From positions 186,001 to 250,000 of the forward strand of contig NZ_QKYW01000004.1 of assembly GCF_003253735.1 (NCBI RefSeq): 64,000 nucleotides of DNA. Reading direction: 5' to 3'. Source of the stretch: Pseudomonas sp. URMO17WK12:I2. Its GTDB lineage: Bacteria; Pseudomonadota; Gammaproteobacteria; Pseudomonadales; Pseudomonadaceae. Below are positions 8,582 through 17,173 of the stretch, one piece after another (positions within the stretch are counted from its first letter, which is position 1; each line of letters begins with the position of its first letter). The notes under the pieces are model-generated. The model saw only the letters and a list, made by a program, of their open reading frames with translations, made no database searches and had not been told where the DNA came from. The position numbers were made by a program, and so were the translations under genes.

Positions 8582-9052
8582 ATGAGCATTACCGCAATGC
8601 GTCAGGCCAAAGAGGGCAAGGACGACCACTCGCCCGGGGTCGCTGCCTTCTGGGAATTCAGCGCCGGCCGGGAAAAGCTCAGCGAAGCCGAGCGCCTGCA
8701 GCAGATCAGGGACGGCTTCGCTGCCGACCTGGTGCAGGCCGTCAAGGCGACCTTCACCCTGCCCGAGCGCAGCCTGGAAATTCTCCTCAACGCCTCGATC
8801 TCGACCCTCGAACGCCGCCGCCGCGAGCGCAAGGTACTCGACCCGGTAGCCTCGGAGCGCCTGGATCGGATCGCCATGGTCTGCCAGCTGGCTGAAGACG
8901 TATTCGAAAGCCGCCAGGCCGCTGCAGAGTGGATGTCGCGCAGCAATCGTTCGCTCGGCGCGCAGGCGCCGATCATCCTCTGCGAGACGGAAATCGGCGC
9001 CAAGCAGGTACGTCGGGTGCTCAATGCTCTCGACTGGGGTGGCGCGGCCTGA
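8582..9052 (+). CDS. Xre/MbcA/ParS-type antitoxin of a RES toxin
   Basis: The 156-residue protein has a variable N-terminus followed by a helical DNA-binding core and the DUF2384 C-terminal block (RKVLDPVASERLDRIAMVCQ, then A..VFESRQAAAEWMSRSNRSLG). That last element is diagnostic of RES-partner antitoxins, in which the C-terminus plugs the toxin active site. A strong AAGGAGG site precedes the ATG. The stop overlaps the toxin start (TGATG), so antitoxin translation comes first. It probably represses its own promoter through the dyad just upstream. Confidence 0.9.
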   Translation: MSITAMRQAKEGKDDHSPGVAAFWEFSAGREKLSEAERLQQIRDGFAADLVQAVKATFTLPERSLEILLNASISTLERRRRERKVLDPVASERLDRIAMVCQLAEDVFESRQAAAEWMSRSNRSLGAQAPIILCETEIGAKQVRRVLNALDWGGAA

Positions 9053-9513
9053 TGCGCGCCTGGCGCGTGGCCAAGGCCAAGCGGGCGACCGACCTGTCCG
9101 GGCGTGGCGCGGCCATCGAGGGCGGGCGCTGGAACGAGCAGGATATCGCCGCCGTGTACATGGGCCTCAGCCCCGGCATCTGCTGCCTGGAAACCTTCGT
9201 CCACGCCGAAGGCCCGCCGGCGATGCCGATGAAGATCACCTGTTTCGAGCTGCCGGACGACGCGGATCTCTACTGGGAGCCCGCTGCCGGCGAACTGCCA
9301 GACGGCTGGAATGCGCTGCCGGTGGACCGCCCGAGCATGGACTTTGGCAGCGCCTGGCTGCGCGCGGTCAGCCACCTCGGCCTGATCGTGCCATCCGCCG
9401 TGCTGCCGCTGGAGCGCAACCTGGTGGTCAACCCGTTGCACCCCGCCGTCAGCCGTATCCACATCGTCGACACCTACGATTTCACCTACGACCCACGCAT
9501 GTTCAAGGCGTGA
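9052..9513 (+). CDS. RES-domain toxin
   Basis: The ATG at 9052 overlaps the antitoxin stop, giving a 153-residue protein (MRAWRVAKAKRATDLSG). The RES fold signature is present: GGRWN near residue 25, AAVYMGLSP near 35, a conserved glutamate in CLETFVH near 45, and a serine in the FGSAWL region near 100. Known RES toxins (Res of P. putida, MbcT) destroy or modify cellular NAD+ and stop growth. The size and operon position match that family. All named residues are intact, so the toxin is probably functional. Confidence 0.9.
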   Translation: MRAWRVAKAKRATDLSGRGAAIEGGRWNEQDIAAVYMGLSPGICCLETFVHAEGPPAMPMKITCFELPDDADLYWEPAAGELPDGWNALPVDRPSMDFGSAWLRAVSHLGLIVPSAVLPLERNLVVNPLHPAVSRIHIVDTYDFTYDPRMFKA

Positions 9514-9531
9514 CCAGCCACAGGAAACCCC

Positions 9532-10029
9532 GTGAATATCCGCCCCATTTCCGAAGCCGATTTCGATCAGGTCTGGCCCATCATCCGCGATGTGGTCCAG
9601 GGCCAGGAAACCTACGCCTATGACCCGGCCATGGACCGCGAAACGGCCTGGAAAACCTGGGTCGAGCTGCCCCGCGCCACCTTCGTGGCCGAACAGGACG
9701 GGCAGGTCCTCGGCACCTATTACATCAAGGCCAATGCCGCCGGCCCCGGCGATCACGTATGCAACTGCGGTTACATGACCTCCCCAGCGGCGCGCGGCAA
9801 GGGCGTGGCGAGCGCGCTGTGCCAGCACTCGCTGCAGGTCGCCCGCGAGCTGGGCTTCAAGGCCATGCAATTCAATTCCGTGGTGGCCAGCAACACCGTC
9901 GCCGTGGCGCTCTGGCAAAAGCATGGCTTCACCATCGTCGGCACCCTGCCCAAGGCGTATCGCCACCGCACGCTGGGCCTGGTGGATTGCCATGTGATGT
10001 ACCGCTGGCTCAATGACGATCATCTTTAG
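9532..10029 (+). CDS. GNAT-family N-acetyltransferase
   Basis: The GTG start at 9532 has an AGGAAAC site seven bases upstream and gives a 165-residue protein. The acetyl-CoA-binding A motif is visible as VCNCGYMTSPAARGKGVASAL near residues 76-96, and the B motif as VALWQKHGFTIVGTLPKAY near 124-142. The overall length and 'RGKGVA' loop fit a small-molecule acetyltransferase of the phosphinothricin/amino-acid type, but the substrate is unknown. It follows the toxin gene by 18 bp but need not belong to that system. Confidence 0.85.
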   Translation: MNIRPISEADFDQVWPIIRDVVQGQETYAYDPAMDRETAWKTWVELPRATFVAEQDGQVLGTYYIKANAAGPGDHVCNCGYMTSPAARGKGVASALCQHSLQVARELGFKAMQFNSVVASNTVAVALWQKHGFTIVGTLPKAYRHRTLGLVDCHVMYRWLNDDHL

Positions 10030-10085
10030 CCGACACACTGCCTGCGATGGCCGCAACGTGGCGAAAGCGGACGTTCCCCTATCCC

Positions 10086-10135
10086 GTGGGAACGGGCCAT
10101 GCCCGTGATTTTTCGCGGGCATGGCCCGCTCCCAC
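10086..10135. repeat. Paired REP palindromes
   Basis: GTGGGAACGGGCCATGCCC and GGGCATGGCCCGCTCCCAC face each other around a short GTGATTTTTCGC centre, in the convergent gap between the acetyltransferase and the oxidase genes. The same unit recurs at five other places in this window, which marks it as a dispersed REP element. Confidence 0.8.
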
Positions 10136-10199
10136 AGGTATTGCATCAATGTCCGCTTCTGCCTTGCTGCAGTCGATAAGCCAGTAGCTCCCGAGCAAG

Positions 10200-11366
10200 T
10201 TATGACCTGAACCGCGCCAGCGAGAACGCCGACAGGTCAGCCGCGCCAGGCTCGTTGCAATGCTGCATGGCCAGCGCCTCACCGATACCGGCGGAATGCT
10301 TGAAGCCGTGCCCCGAACAGGCTGATACCAGGGTCACGTTGGCCATCTGCGGATGGGCATCGATGATGAAGTTGAAATCCGGGGTAATGGTGTAGGTGCA
10401 TACCTTGGACTTCAGCACCCGCCGGGACACCCCGAGCAGGCGGCCAGCCACATGGGCGTCGTACAGGGCATCGATATCCGCCTGGCTGACGCGACGATCC
10501 ACGGTATCCGGGTCGCAGCCCTCCAGGTATTGCTCGGTAGCGATCTTGATGGCGTTCTCGCCCGGCAACGGCGGAAAGCCGTAACAACTGTCGGTATCGG
10601 CCGCGCCGTGCAGCAGGATGTACACCGGCGAGTCGGCGGCAAAGCGCTCGGGCTCGTCCAGTTCGAACCACACCAGTTGCTGGCGACAGACCTTGAGCAG
10701 GCCGTCGACCGACGCACCCAACAGCTTGCCCGTCCACATACCGGCGCAGACGATGGCTTTGCCCGCCGTCAGCGTGCCACTGCTCGTGCGCAGCCGAACG
10801 CCCCCGGTATCTGACTCGATGGCCTCGACCGGCGTGTTGGTGTGCAAGACGGCGCCCAGCGTCTCGGCCAGCCTCAGTTGTACCTCGATAGCCTGCTCGG
10901 GCCGCACATAACCGGCTCCTGGTTCGTAATAACCGGTGGCCTGGTCGCCAAAGCCGCCGAACTGCGCAAAGCGTGCACGAACCCCGGCGGCATCCAGCAG
11001 GCTGTGCTCGATGCCGAAACGCTCCGCCAACGCCGCCGTCTCGCCGCCGAAGTCCGCCGTGCCATGGCCGCGGGTGGGCTCTTGGCTGCTGCTGAGCATC
11101 AGCATGCCGCAGGCCTCGAACAGCGCTTCGCCGCTCTGCGCCTCCAGCTCACGCCAGATGCGCTGTGAGTTGAGCACCAGCGGCACATAGGCCGCGCCCT
11201 CGCCCACCGCCTGGCGGGTAATGCGCGTGTCGCCATGGCTGGAGCCCTGGTCATGGGGCGGCGCGTAACGATCCACGCCGGCTACGCGCACGCCGCGCTT
11301 GGCCAGCTGATACAGGGTGGCGGCGCCCATGGCGCCCAGGCCGATCACGATTACGTCGTAGTGCAT
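10200..11366 (-). CDS. solA: FAD-dependent amine oxidase, sarcosine/N-methyl-L-tryptophan oxidase type
   Basis: The 388-residue protein starts with a dinucleotide-binding fold (VIVIGLGAMGAATLYQLAKRG, residues 5-25) followed by the glycine-rich RYAPPHDQGSSHGDTRITRQ segment seen in monomeric sarcosine oxidase and SolA. Cysteine 323 in KVCTYTITPD is the expected site of covalent FAD attachment, and SACSGHGFKHSAGIGE closes the fold. The enzyme would oxidatively demethylate an N-methyl amino acid to give formaldehyde and hydrogen peroxide; the exact substrate cannot be told. An HD hydrolase gene lies immediately upstream on the same strand. Confidence 0.85.
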   Translation of the reverse strand: MHYDVIVIGLGAMGAATLYQLAKRGVRVAGVDRYAPPHDQGSSHGDTRITRQAVGEGAAYVPLVLNSQRIWRELEAQSGEALFEACGMLMLSSSQEPTRGHGTADFGGETAALAERFGIEHSLLDAAGVRARFAQFGGFGDQATGYYEPGAGYVRPEQAIEVQLRLAETLGAVLHTNTPVEAIESDTGGVRLRTSSGTLTAGKAIVCAGMWTGKLLGASVDGLLKVCRQQLVWFELDEPERFAADSPVYILLHGAADTDSCYGFPPLPGENAIKIATEQYLEGCDPDTVDRRVSQADIDALYDAHVAGRLLGVSRRVLKSKVCTYTITPDFNFIIDAHPQMANVTLVSACSGHGFKHSAGIGEALAMQHCNEPGAADLSAFSLARFRS

Positions 11367-11374
11367 GGGATTCT

Positions 11375-12055
11375 CTACTGCTCGAAAGGCTGGGTTTCTT
11401 CACGCAAAGCGTCGAGGAAAGCGACCATCCGGGCATGCCGTTGCTGCGCCAAACGCGCGCCAGCCGTGGTCTGAAAGCCAGACGCCAGGCCCAGCAGCTT
11501 GGTGTGGAAATGATCCAGGGCGAAACGCTGGTCATCCAGCGGCCGCTGCCGGGCATCCATATCCTCGGCGTCATACAGCGCACTGCCCAGGCGCCCGGAC
11601 ACATGGAAACAACGCGCCACGCCGATCAGGCCGATGGCATCCAGGCGGTCCGCGTCCTGCAGAATGCGCGCCTCCAGGCTGGTGGGCATGATGGCGGCGG
11701 AAAAACTGTGCGCCTCGATGGCATGGCACACGGCGGCGATGCGCTCGCTCGGCCAGCCAAGGTCAGCGAGCAATTCACTGGCGCGCGCAGCGGACAATCG
11801 CGAAGCGCTGGAGCGCAGCGGCGAATCTTTCTCTACGGCAACACAGTCATGCAGCAACACGGCTGCCAGCAGCAGTTCGAGGTCACCGTCCTCTTCACGC
11901 TGCAATCGTCGCACATTGGCCCAGACTCGCTGCAGGTGCGACAGATCATGGGCGCCGTCGTCGCTCGACGGCGCGCAGCAGGCCAACAATTGATCGGCAA
12001 GCTCGGCGTAGGGGGCAAAGCAATCCAGGTTCATCGACAGGGCGCCATCGGCCAA
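11375..12055 (-). CDS. HD-domain phosphohydrolase
   Basis: The protein is 226 residues from the ATG at 12055; an ATG at 12034 (MNLDCFAPYAEL) is an alternative start and neither has a convincing ribosome site. The HD signature is intact: the first histidine in GAHDLSHLQRVW near residue 35, HD in AAVLLHDCVA near 67, and a further histidine pair in HAIEAHSFSA near 115. The metal-dependent hydrolase substrate is unknown; relatives act on nucleotides or phosphoesters. It lies nine bases before solA on the same strand and is divergent from the vgrG island. Confidence 0.8.
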   Translation of the reverse strand: MADGALSMNLDCFAPYAELADQLLACCAPSSDDGAHDLSHLQRVWANVRRLQREEDGDLELLLAAVLLHDCVAVEKDSPLRSSASRLSAARASELLADLGWPSERIAAVCHAIEAHSFSAAIMPTSLEARILQDADRLDAIGLIGVARCFHVSGRLGSALYDAEDMDARQRPLDDQRFALDHFHTKLLGLASGFQTTAGARLAQQRHARMVAFLDALREETQPFEQ

Positions 12056-12311
12056 AGCCGCACCTTAGGGCCAGGCGCCAGCGCTCGCAAGCCACAGGGC
12101 AAAATGTGGCGCCGTGCCATTACTGGACAACGCCATGCCGCTTGCGCCACCTTTGGCAGCTTCGCCGAGCAGCCTGGCGGCAGGCCACGCCCCGGCACGC
12201 GAGGGATTTCAGGAGGCGAGCCCGTTTGCGCGCAGTTTCCGAACGGCGTCTCAGCAGGCAACCGCGTTCCCGGTTATCTTTGGCACAGGATGGCATCGCA
12301 GGGATAGGCAC

Positions 12312-14537
12312 ATGGCAATCACACAACAGTCACGCATGGCCAAGGTCAGCAGCCCACTCGGCGACAATGCGCTGGTGATGGAGCGCCTGGCCGGCAGCGA
12401 GTCCCTGGGCCGCCTGTTCCACTATGAGCTGAGCCTGGCCTCGGAAAATTCCTCGCTGAAGCTCAATACGTTGCTCGGCAAACCCATGGGCGTGGCGGTA
12501 CAACTGGCCGACGGCAGCGACCGCTACTTCCATGGCATCGTCGCGCGTTGCAGCCAGACGGCCCATCGTGGCCAGTTCGCCAGTTATCAGGTCACCCTCA
12601 AGCCCTGGTTATGGCTGTTGTCGCGCACCTCCGACTGCCGCATCTTCCAGAGCAAGACGGTGCCGGACATCGTCAAGCAGGTGTTCCGCGACCTGGGTTT
12701 TTCCGACTTCGAGGACGCCCTCACCCGCTCCTACCGCGAGTGGGACTATTGCGTGCAGTACCGTGAAACCAGCTTCGACTTCGTCAGCCGGCTGATGGAG
12801 CAGGAGGGTATCTACTACTACTTTCGCCACGAGCAGGAACGCCACGTGCTGGTGCTCTGCGATGCCTATGGCGCGCACAGCACGGCACCCGGCTACGCGC
12901 GCGTGCCCTTCTACCCGCTCGACGACCAGATGCGCGAGCGCGACCACATCCACGACTGGCACCTGGCCCACGAGGTGCAGCCCGGCTCCCTGGCGCTCAA
13001 CGACTACGATTTCCAGCGCCCCAGCGCGCGCCTGGAAGTACGCTCCAGCATCGCCCGCGAGCACAGTAACGCCGACTATCCGCTCTACGACTACCCGGGC
13101 GAATACGTACAGAGCAAGGACGGCGAGCAGTACGCGCGCAATCGCATCGAGGCGATCCAGGCGCAGTACGAGCAGATCCGCCTCAAAGGCAATGCCCGCG
13201 GCCTGGGCAGCGGCCACCTGTTCAGCCTCACCGATTACCCGCGCGACGACCAGAACCGCGAATACCTGATCGTCGACAGCGAATACACCATCACCCAGGA
13301 CCTCTACGAAAGCGGCCGCGGCAGCGAGAGCTTCCAGTTCGACAGCAGCCTGACCTGCATCGACGCCAGCCAGGTGTTCCGCCCGCTGCCGCTGACTGTG
13401 CAGCCCATCGTGCAGGGCCCGCAGACGGCCATGGTGGTCGGCCCCAAGGGCGAGGAAATCTGGACCGACCAGTTCGGCCGCGTGAAGGTGCACTTCTACT
13501 GGGATCGCCACGACCAGTCCAACGAGAACAGCTCCTGCTGGATTCGCGTGTCGCAGAACTGGGCCGGCAAGAACTGGGGCTCTATCCAGATTCCGCGTAT
13601 CGGCCAGGAAGTCATCGTCAGCTTTCTGGAAGGCGACCCCGACCGGCCGATCATCACCGGCCGCGTCTACAACGCCGAGCAGACGGTGCCCTACGACCTG
13701 CCCGCCAACGCCACCCAGAGTGGCACCAAGAGCCGTTCGAGCAAGGGCGGTACGCCGGCCAACTTCAATGAAATCCGCATGGAGGACAAGAAGGGCGAAG
13801 AGCAGCTGTTCATCCACGCCGAGAAGAACCAGGACATCGAGGTCGAGAACGACGAGACCCACTGGGTCGGCCACGATCGCAGCAAGACCATCGACAACGA
13901 CGAGACGGTGCACGTCAAACACGACCGCACCGAGACCGTGGACAACAACGAGACCATCACCATCGGCGTCGACCGCAGCGAAAAGGTCGGCAACAACGAA
14001 ACCATCACCATCGGCGTGAACCGCACCGAGCAGGTCGGCAGCAACGAAACCATCAGCATTGGCGCCAACCGCACCGAAAGCGTGGGCAGTAATGAAACCA
14101 TCAGCATCGGCGCCAACCGCACCGAAAGCGTCGGCAGCAACGAAACCATCAGCATCGGTGCCAACCGCACCGAAAGCGTCGGCAGCAGCGAGCGCACCAC
14201 CATCGGCGCCGACCGCACCGCGCTGATCACCGCCAACGAATACGTGCTCATCGGTGCGGACCTGGCGACCATGGCGGGCGGCAACGAATCGCACTATGTG
14301 CGCGGCGAGCGCAACAGCCGTGTGCTCAAGGACGACAACCTGCATGTCGGCAAGAACTTCGTGCTCAAGGCCGGCGACTCGATCACCCTGCAGACCGGCG
14401 CCGCCAGCATCACCATGAAGAAGGACGGCACCATCGCCATTCGTGGCAAGAACATCAGCATCGACGGCTCCGGGGCGATCAACGTCAAGGCCGCCAAGAA
14501 CATCGTGATGAAAGGCCAGAAAATCCTGCAGAACTAG
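12312..14537 (+). CDS. vgrG: Type VI secretion tip protein VgrG
   Basis: I start at the ATG at 12312 (MAITQQSRMAKVSSPLGDN), giving 741 residues. The gp27-like part carries RETSFDFVSRLMEQEGIYYYF, divided as RETSFDF and RLMEQEGIYYYF, and the gp5-like OB fold the FGRVKVHFYWDRHDQSNE block. SCWIRVSQNWAGKNWG and IPRIGQEVIVSFLEGDPDRPI complete the signature. A needle of 16-residue repeats (13935-14222) follows, then a strand-rich tail ending VKAAKNIVMKGQKILQN. It forms the trimeric spike tip that carries effectors. No hcp, sheath or baseplate genes accompany it here, so it is an orphan vgrG locus. Confidence 0.95.
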   Translation: MAITQQSRMAKVSSPLGDNALVMERLAGSESLGRLFHYELSLASENSSLKLNTLLGKPMGVAVQLADGSDRYFHGIVARCSQTAHRGQFASYQVTLKPWLWLLSRTSDCRIFQSKTVPDIVKQVFRDLGFSDFEDALTRSYREWDYCVQYRETSFDFVSRLMEQEGIYYYFRHEQERHVLVLCDAYGAHSTAPGYARVPFYPLDDQMRERDHIHDWHLAHEVQPGSLALNDYDFQRPSARLEVRSSIAREHSNADYPLYDYPGEYVQSKDGEQYARNRIEAIQAQYEQIRLKGNARGLGSGHLFSLTDYPRDDQNREYLIVDSEYTITQDLYESGRGSESFQFDSSLTCIDASQVFRPLPLTVQPIVQGPQTAMVVGPKGEEIWTDQFGRVKVHFYWDRHDQSNENSSCWIRVSQNWAGKNWGSIQIPRIGQEVIVSFLEGDPDRPIITGRVYNAEQTVPYDLPANATQSGTKSRSSKGGTPANFNEIRMEDKKGEEQLFIHAEKNQDIEVENDETHWVGHDRSKTIDNDETVHVKHDRTETVDNNETITIGVDRSEKVGNNETITIGVNRTEQVGSNETISIGANRTESVGSNETISIGANRTESVGSNETISIGANRTESVGSSERTTIGADRTALITANEYVLIGADLATMAGGNESHYVRGERNSRVLKDDNLHVGKNFVLKAGDSITLQTGAASITMKKDGTIAIRGKNISIDGSGAINVKAAKNIVMKGQKILQN
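13935..14222 (+). repeat. Six tandem 48-bp repeats in the vgrG needle
   Basis: Each unit encodes 16 residues of the form x-V-G-S-N-E-T-I-S-I-G-A-N-R-T-E. Units start at 13935, 13983, 14031, 14079, 14127 and 14175; the fourth and fifth are nearly identical in DNA, the first and last have drifted. Two weaker units lie upstream from about 13839. The pattern predicts extension of the triangular beta-helix by whole turns. Confidence 0.85.
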
Positions 14538-14563
14538 GCAGCGATCACCGCCAGGAGCTCCCC

Positions 14564-15016
14564 ATGACTGTCCAGCACCACACTCCCGCCGCCACTCGCC
14601 TGGACGGCGTGGTCATCGGCGTACTGCTCGATGTGCCGCAGGCCGCAAGCCCGGTGGTGGCCTTCCCCGGCTGCCCGTCCGAGACGGGTATCGCCGCGAC
14701 CACCACCACGGCCCTCAGCCGCGAGGACATCGGTGCCCAGGTGGCGCTGATGTTCGTCGGCGGCGAGCCGAGCCAGCCCCTGGTGATCGGCCGCATCCAG
14801 CGCCTGCCGCAGGCACCGGTGACCACGCCAGCGGCCGTGGCACATATCGACGGCGAACGCCTGGAATTCAGCGCCGAGCGCGAGATCGTGCTGCGTTGCG
14901 GCAAAGCCAGCATCACCCTGACCCGCGAAGGCAAGGTGCTGATCAAGGGTGCCTACCTGTCCAGCCGCTCCAGCGGCGTGAACCGCATCAAGGGCGGTTC
15001 GGTGCAGATCAACTAA
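14564..15016 (+). CDS. DUF6484-type T6SS accessory protein
   Basis: The 150-residue protein has GVVIGVLLDVPQAASPVVAF near the start and a central block (LMFVGGEPSQPLVIGRIQ) that mimics the OB-fold 'PLVIGRV' element of VgrG. Its C-terminus (LRCGKASITLTREGKVLIKG, then SSRSSGVNRIKGGSVQIN) resembles the DUF2345 needle end. It therefore looks like a small VgrG-related adaptor. It begins 26 bp after vgrG in the same operon, as in orphan vgrG clusters of other pseudomonads. It probably helps load the downstream effector; that role is inferred from position. Confidence 0.75.
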   Translation: MTVQHHTPAATRLDGVVIGVLLDVPQAASPVVAFPGCPSETGIAATTTTALSREDIGAQVALMFVGGEPSQPLVIGRIQRLPQAPVTTPAAVAHIDGERLEFSAEREIVLRCGKASITLTREGKVLIKGAYLSSRSSGVNRIKGGSVQIN

Positions 15017-15026
15017 GAAGTCGCCC

Positions 15027-16139
15027 ATGGAACTGCTCAACGCCACGCGCATGGTCGCCGCCTACAACCAGGGCCTGGACGCCGATGGCCGCGAATACCT
15101 GGTGGTCATCGTCAAGGGCACCTTCGACCTGCCGGTGGACGGCAGCGTGGCGCGCCTGCTCGATGAGCAGCAGCCGCTGCTGATGAGCGATACCTTCGCC
15201 GGTGACCCGGCACTCTCAGCGCCACTGCGCGAGTTCGACTTCGCGCCGTTCAAGCCTTACTGCGACGTGCTGGTCAGCGGCAGCGCCCATGCGCCGGGCG
15301 GCCGCCCGGTCAGCCAGCTGACCGTGGGCATCCGCGTCGGCCGGGTCAGCAAGGCATTCAGCGTGTACGGCCCGCGGCACTGGCAGCCCGGTGCCCTGGG
15401 CACCAGCGCCGGCGCGCCACAGCCCTTCGTGCGCCAGGACATTTCCTACGCCAGCGCCTTCGGCGGCAACCACCCGGCACCCGGCAACCCCGAGCAGTTG
15501 CTGTGCAACCTGCGCAACCCGGCCGGCCAGGGCTGGTACCCACGCAGCCTGAGCGGCGCCAGCGTGGTCGGCATGCCGATGCCCAACACCGAAAAACTTG
15601 GCCAGCCGGTGGATGCGCCTCATGGCGATTTCGAACCCATGGCCCTGGGCCCGCTGGGCAAGCACTGGCAGGCGCGCGTCGGCTTCGCCGGCACTTACGA
15701 CCAGGCCTGGCAGGACGAACAGTTTCCCTTCCTGCCCAGGGACTTCGACGAGCGCTACTTCCAGGCGGCCCCGGTCGATCAGCAGACCGACTACCTCAAG
15801 GGTGGCGAAGACGTCTTCCTGCTTGGCCTGCTGCCCACCGAGCGCGCCGGCTTCCGGGTGCCCAGCGTGCGCATGCCGGTAACCTATTTCCTCAGCACCG
15901 GCGGCCATGAAACGGCGCAGGCGGTCATCGACACCCTGCTGGTCGACACCGACGCCAACCGGGTGGAAATCACCTGGCGCACGCGCCGGCCACTCAAGCG
16001 CAGCCTGTTCGAGATCGCTCAGGTGCTGGTGGGCGAGAAATCCCGGGGCTGGTGGCGCGCCCGCGAGCTGGGCAAGGACTACTATCCGTCGCTGGCCGCG
16101 CTGAGCAGCAGCCGTTCGACCGCGGATGACCTGTCATGA
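15027..16139 (+). CDS. DUF2169-domain T6SS adaptor
   Basis: The 370-residue protein opens with MELLNATRMVAAYNQGLDADGREYLVVIVKGTFDL, split as NATRMVAAYNQGLD and EYLVVIVKGTFDL, and contains RPVSQLTVGIRVGRVSKAFSVYG and SYASAFGGNHPAPGNP. These are the recognised landmarks of DUF2169 proteins found next to vgrG and PAAR genes. Family members act as chaperone or adaptor proteins for PAAR-linked effectors. It is 10 bp after the DUF6484 gene and overlaps the next gene by ATGA. No signal peptide or membrane segment is present. Confidence 0.85.
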   Translation: MELLNATRMVAAYNQGLDADGREYLVVIVKGTFDLPVDGSVARLLDEQQPLLMSDTFAGDPALSAPLREFDFAPFKPYCDVLVSGSAHAPGGRPVSQLTVGIRVGRVSKAFSVYGPRHWQPGALGTSAGAPQPFVRQDISYASAFGGNHPAPGNPEQLLCNLRNPAGQGWYPRSLSGASVVGMPMPNTEKLGQPVDAPHGDFEPMALGPLGKHWQARVGFAGTYDQAWQDEQFPFLPRDFDERYFQAAPVDQQTDYLKGGEDVFLLGLLPTERAGFRVPSVRMPVTYFLSTGGHETAQAVIDTLLVDTDANRVEITWRTRRPLKRSLFEIAQVLVGEKSRGWWRARELGKDYYPSLAALSSSRSTADDLS

Positions 16140-17173
16140 GTGCCCTCAGCATCCTCTCCAGCGGCATGGTCAGTGCTGTGGGTCTGAGCGCGCCGGCCAG
16201 TTGCGCAGCGATCCGCTGCGCCCTCGACAATTTCCAGGAAACCCGTTTCATCGACGCCGGCGGCGAGTGGCAGGTCGCCGCCAGCGTACCGCTGGAGGAG
16301 CCGTGGCGCGGTCGCACCAAGCTGGTGAAGATGGCTGCCCGTGCCATCGCCGAAAGCCTGGCTGGCGTGCCAGGGATCGATTACGCCGCCGCACCGCTGC
16401 TGCTCGGCGTCGCCGAACTGGATCGCCCGGGCCGTAGCGACAGCCTGGACACCAGCCTGCTGCGCGATATCGAGCGCGAGTTGGGCGTGCAGTTTCATGG
16501 CGCCTCCACGCTGATCCCGCGAGGCCGGGTCAGCGCCGGCGTGGCACTGCTCAATGCACGCCGGCTGATCCACGAAGGCGGCCACCGCCACGTGCTGATC
16601 GCCGGGGTCGACTCGTTTCTCAACGCCGCCACCCTGTCCGCCTTCGAAGAGCGCCAGCGGCTGCTCACCAGCCGCCATTCCAATGGTTTCATTCCCGGTG
16701 AAGGTGCGGCAGCGGTGGTGGTCGGCGCGCCCGTGCGCCAGGACGCCGAGCAACTGATCTGCTTCGGGCTGGGCTTTGGCGTCGAGAAGGCCAGCGTGGA
16801 AGCCGACGATATCCCGCTGCGCGCCGACGGCCTGGTGCAGGCCACCCAGGCGGCGCTCAAGGACGGCAACTGCCGTATGGAGCAGATGGACTACCGGCTG
16901 ACCGACAACTCCGGCGAGCAGTACTACTTCAAGGAAGCGGCCCTGGCGCTGAGCCGCACGCTGCGCGTGGTCAAGGAAGAGTTCGACATCTGGCACCCCG
17001 CCGACTGCATCGGCGAATGCGGCGCGGCCATCGGCCCGGCCATGCTGGCGGTGGCATTGGCCGCATCGCGCAAGGGTTACAGCCTGGGCTCGAACATCGT
17101 CTATCAACTGGGCAACGATGCCGGCGAGCGCGCCGTGGCGTTGCTGCGTTACCAACGGGTAGGAGCAGCCTGA
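16136..17173 (+). CDS. Ketosynthase-like T6SS accessory protein without catalytic residues
   Basis: The 345 residues follow a thiolase/beta-ketoacyl synthase fold: RGRVSAGVALLNARRLIHEG (127-147), HVLIAGVDSFLNA, and the glycine-rich NGFIPGEGAAAVVVG. By alignment with FabF from memory, the nucleophilic cysteine position is Arg131, and the C-terminal histidine position is Glu294 (CIGECGAAIGPAML). The first histidine loop (normally AHGT) reads TDNSGE. It therefore cannot be a normal condensing enzyme and is more likely a structural or chaperone component. ATGA overlaps tie it to both neighbours. A similar gene sits upstream of tse7 in P. aeruginosa, from memory. Confidence 0.75.
   Translation: MSALSILSSGMVSAVGLSAPASCAAIRCALDNFQETRFIDAGGEWQVAASVPLEEPWRGRTKLVKMAARAIAESLAGVPGIDYAAAPLLLGVAELDRPGRSDSLDTSLLRDIERELGVQFHGASTLIPRGRVSAGVALLNARRLIHEGGHRHVLIAGVDSFLNAATLSAFEERQRLLTSRHSNGFIPGEGAAAVVVGAPVRQDAEQLICFGLGFGVEKASVEADDIPLRADGLVQATQAALKDGNCRMEQMDYRLTDNSGEQYYFKEAALALSRTLRVVKEEFDIWHPADCIGECGAAIGPAMLAVALAASRKGYSLGSNIVYQLGNDAGERAVALLRYQRVGAA

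Noticed and set aside
12609..14345. Long open frame antisense to vgrG (about 578 codons)
   Set aside because: It mirrors the vgrG codon structure of GC-rich DNA, is dominated by Val/Ala/Asp/Gly repeats produced by the 48-bp repeats, and has no recognisable domain.
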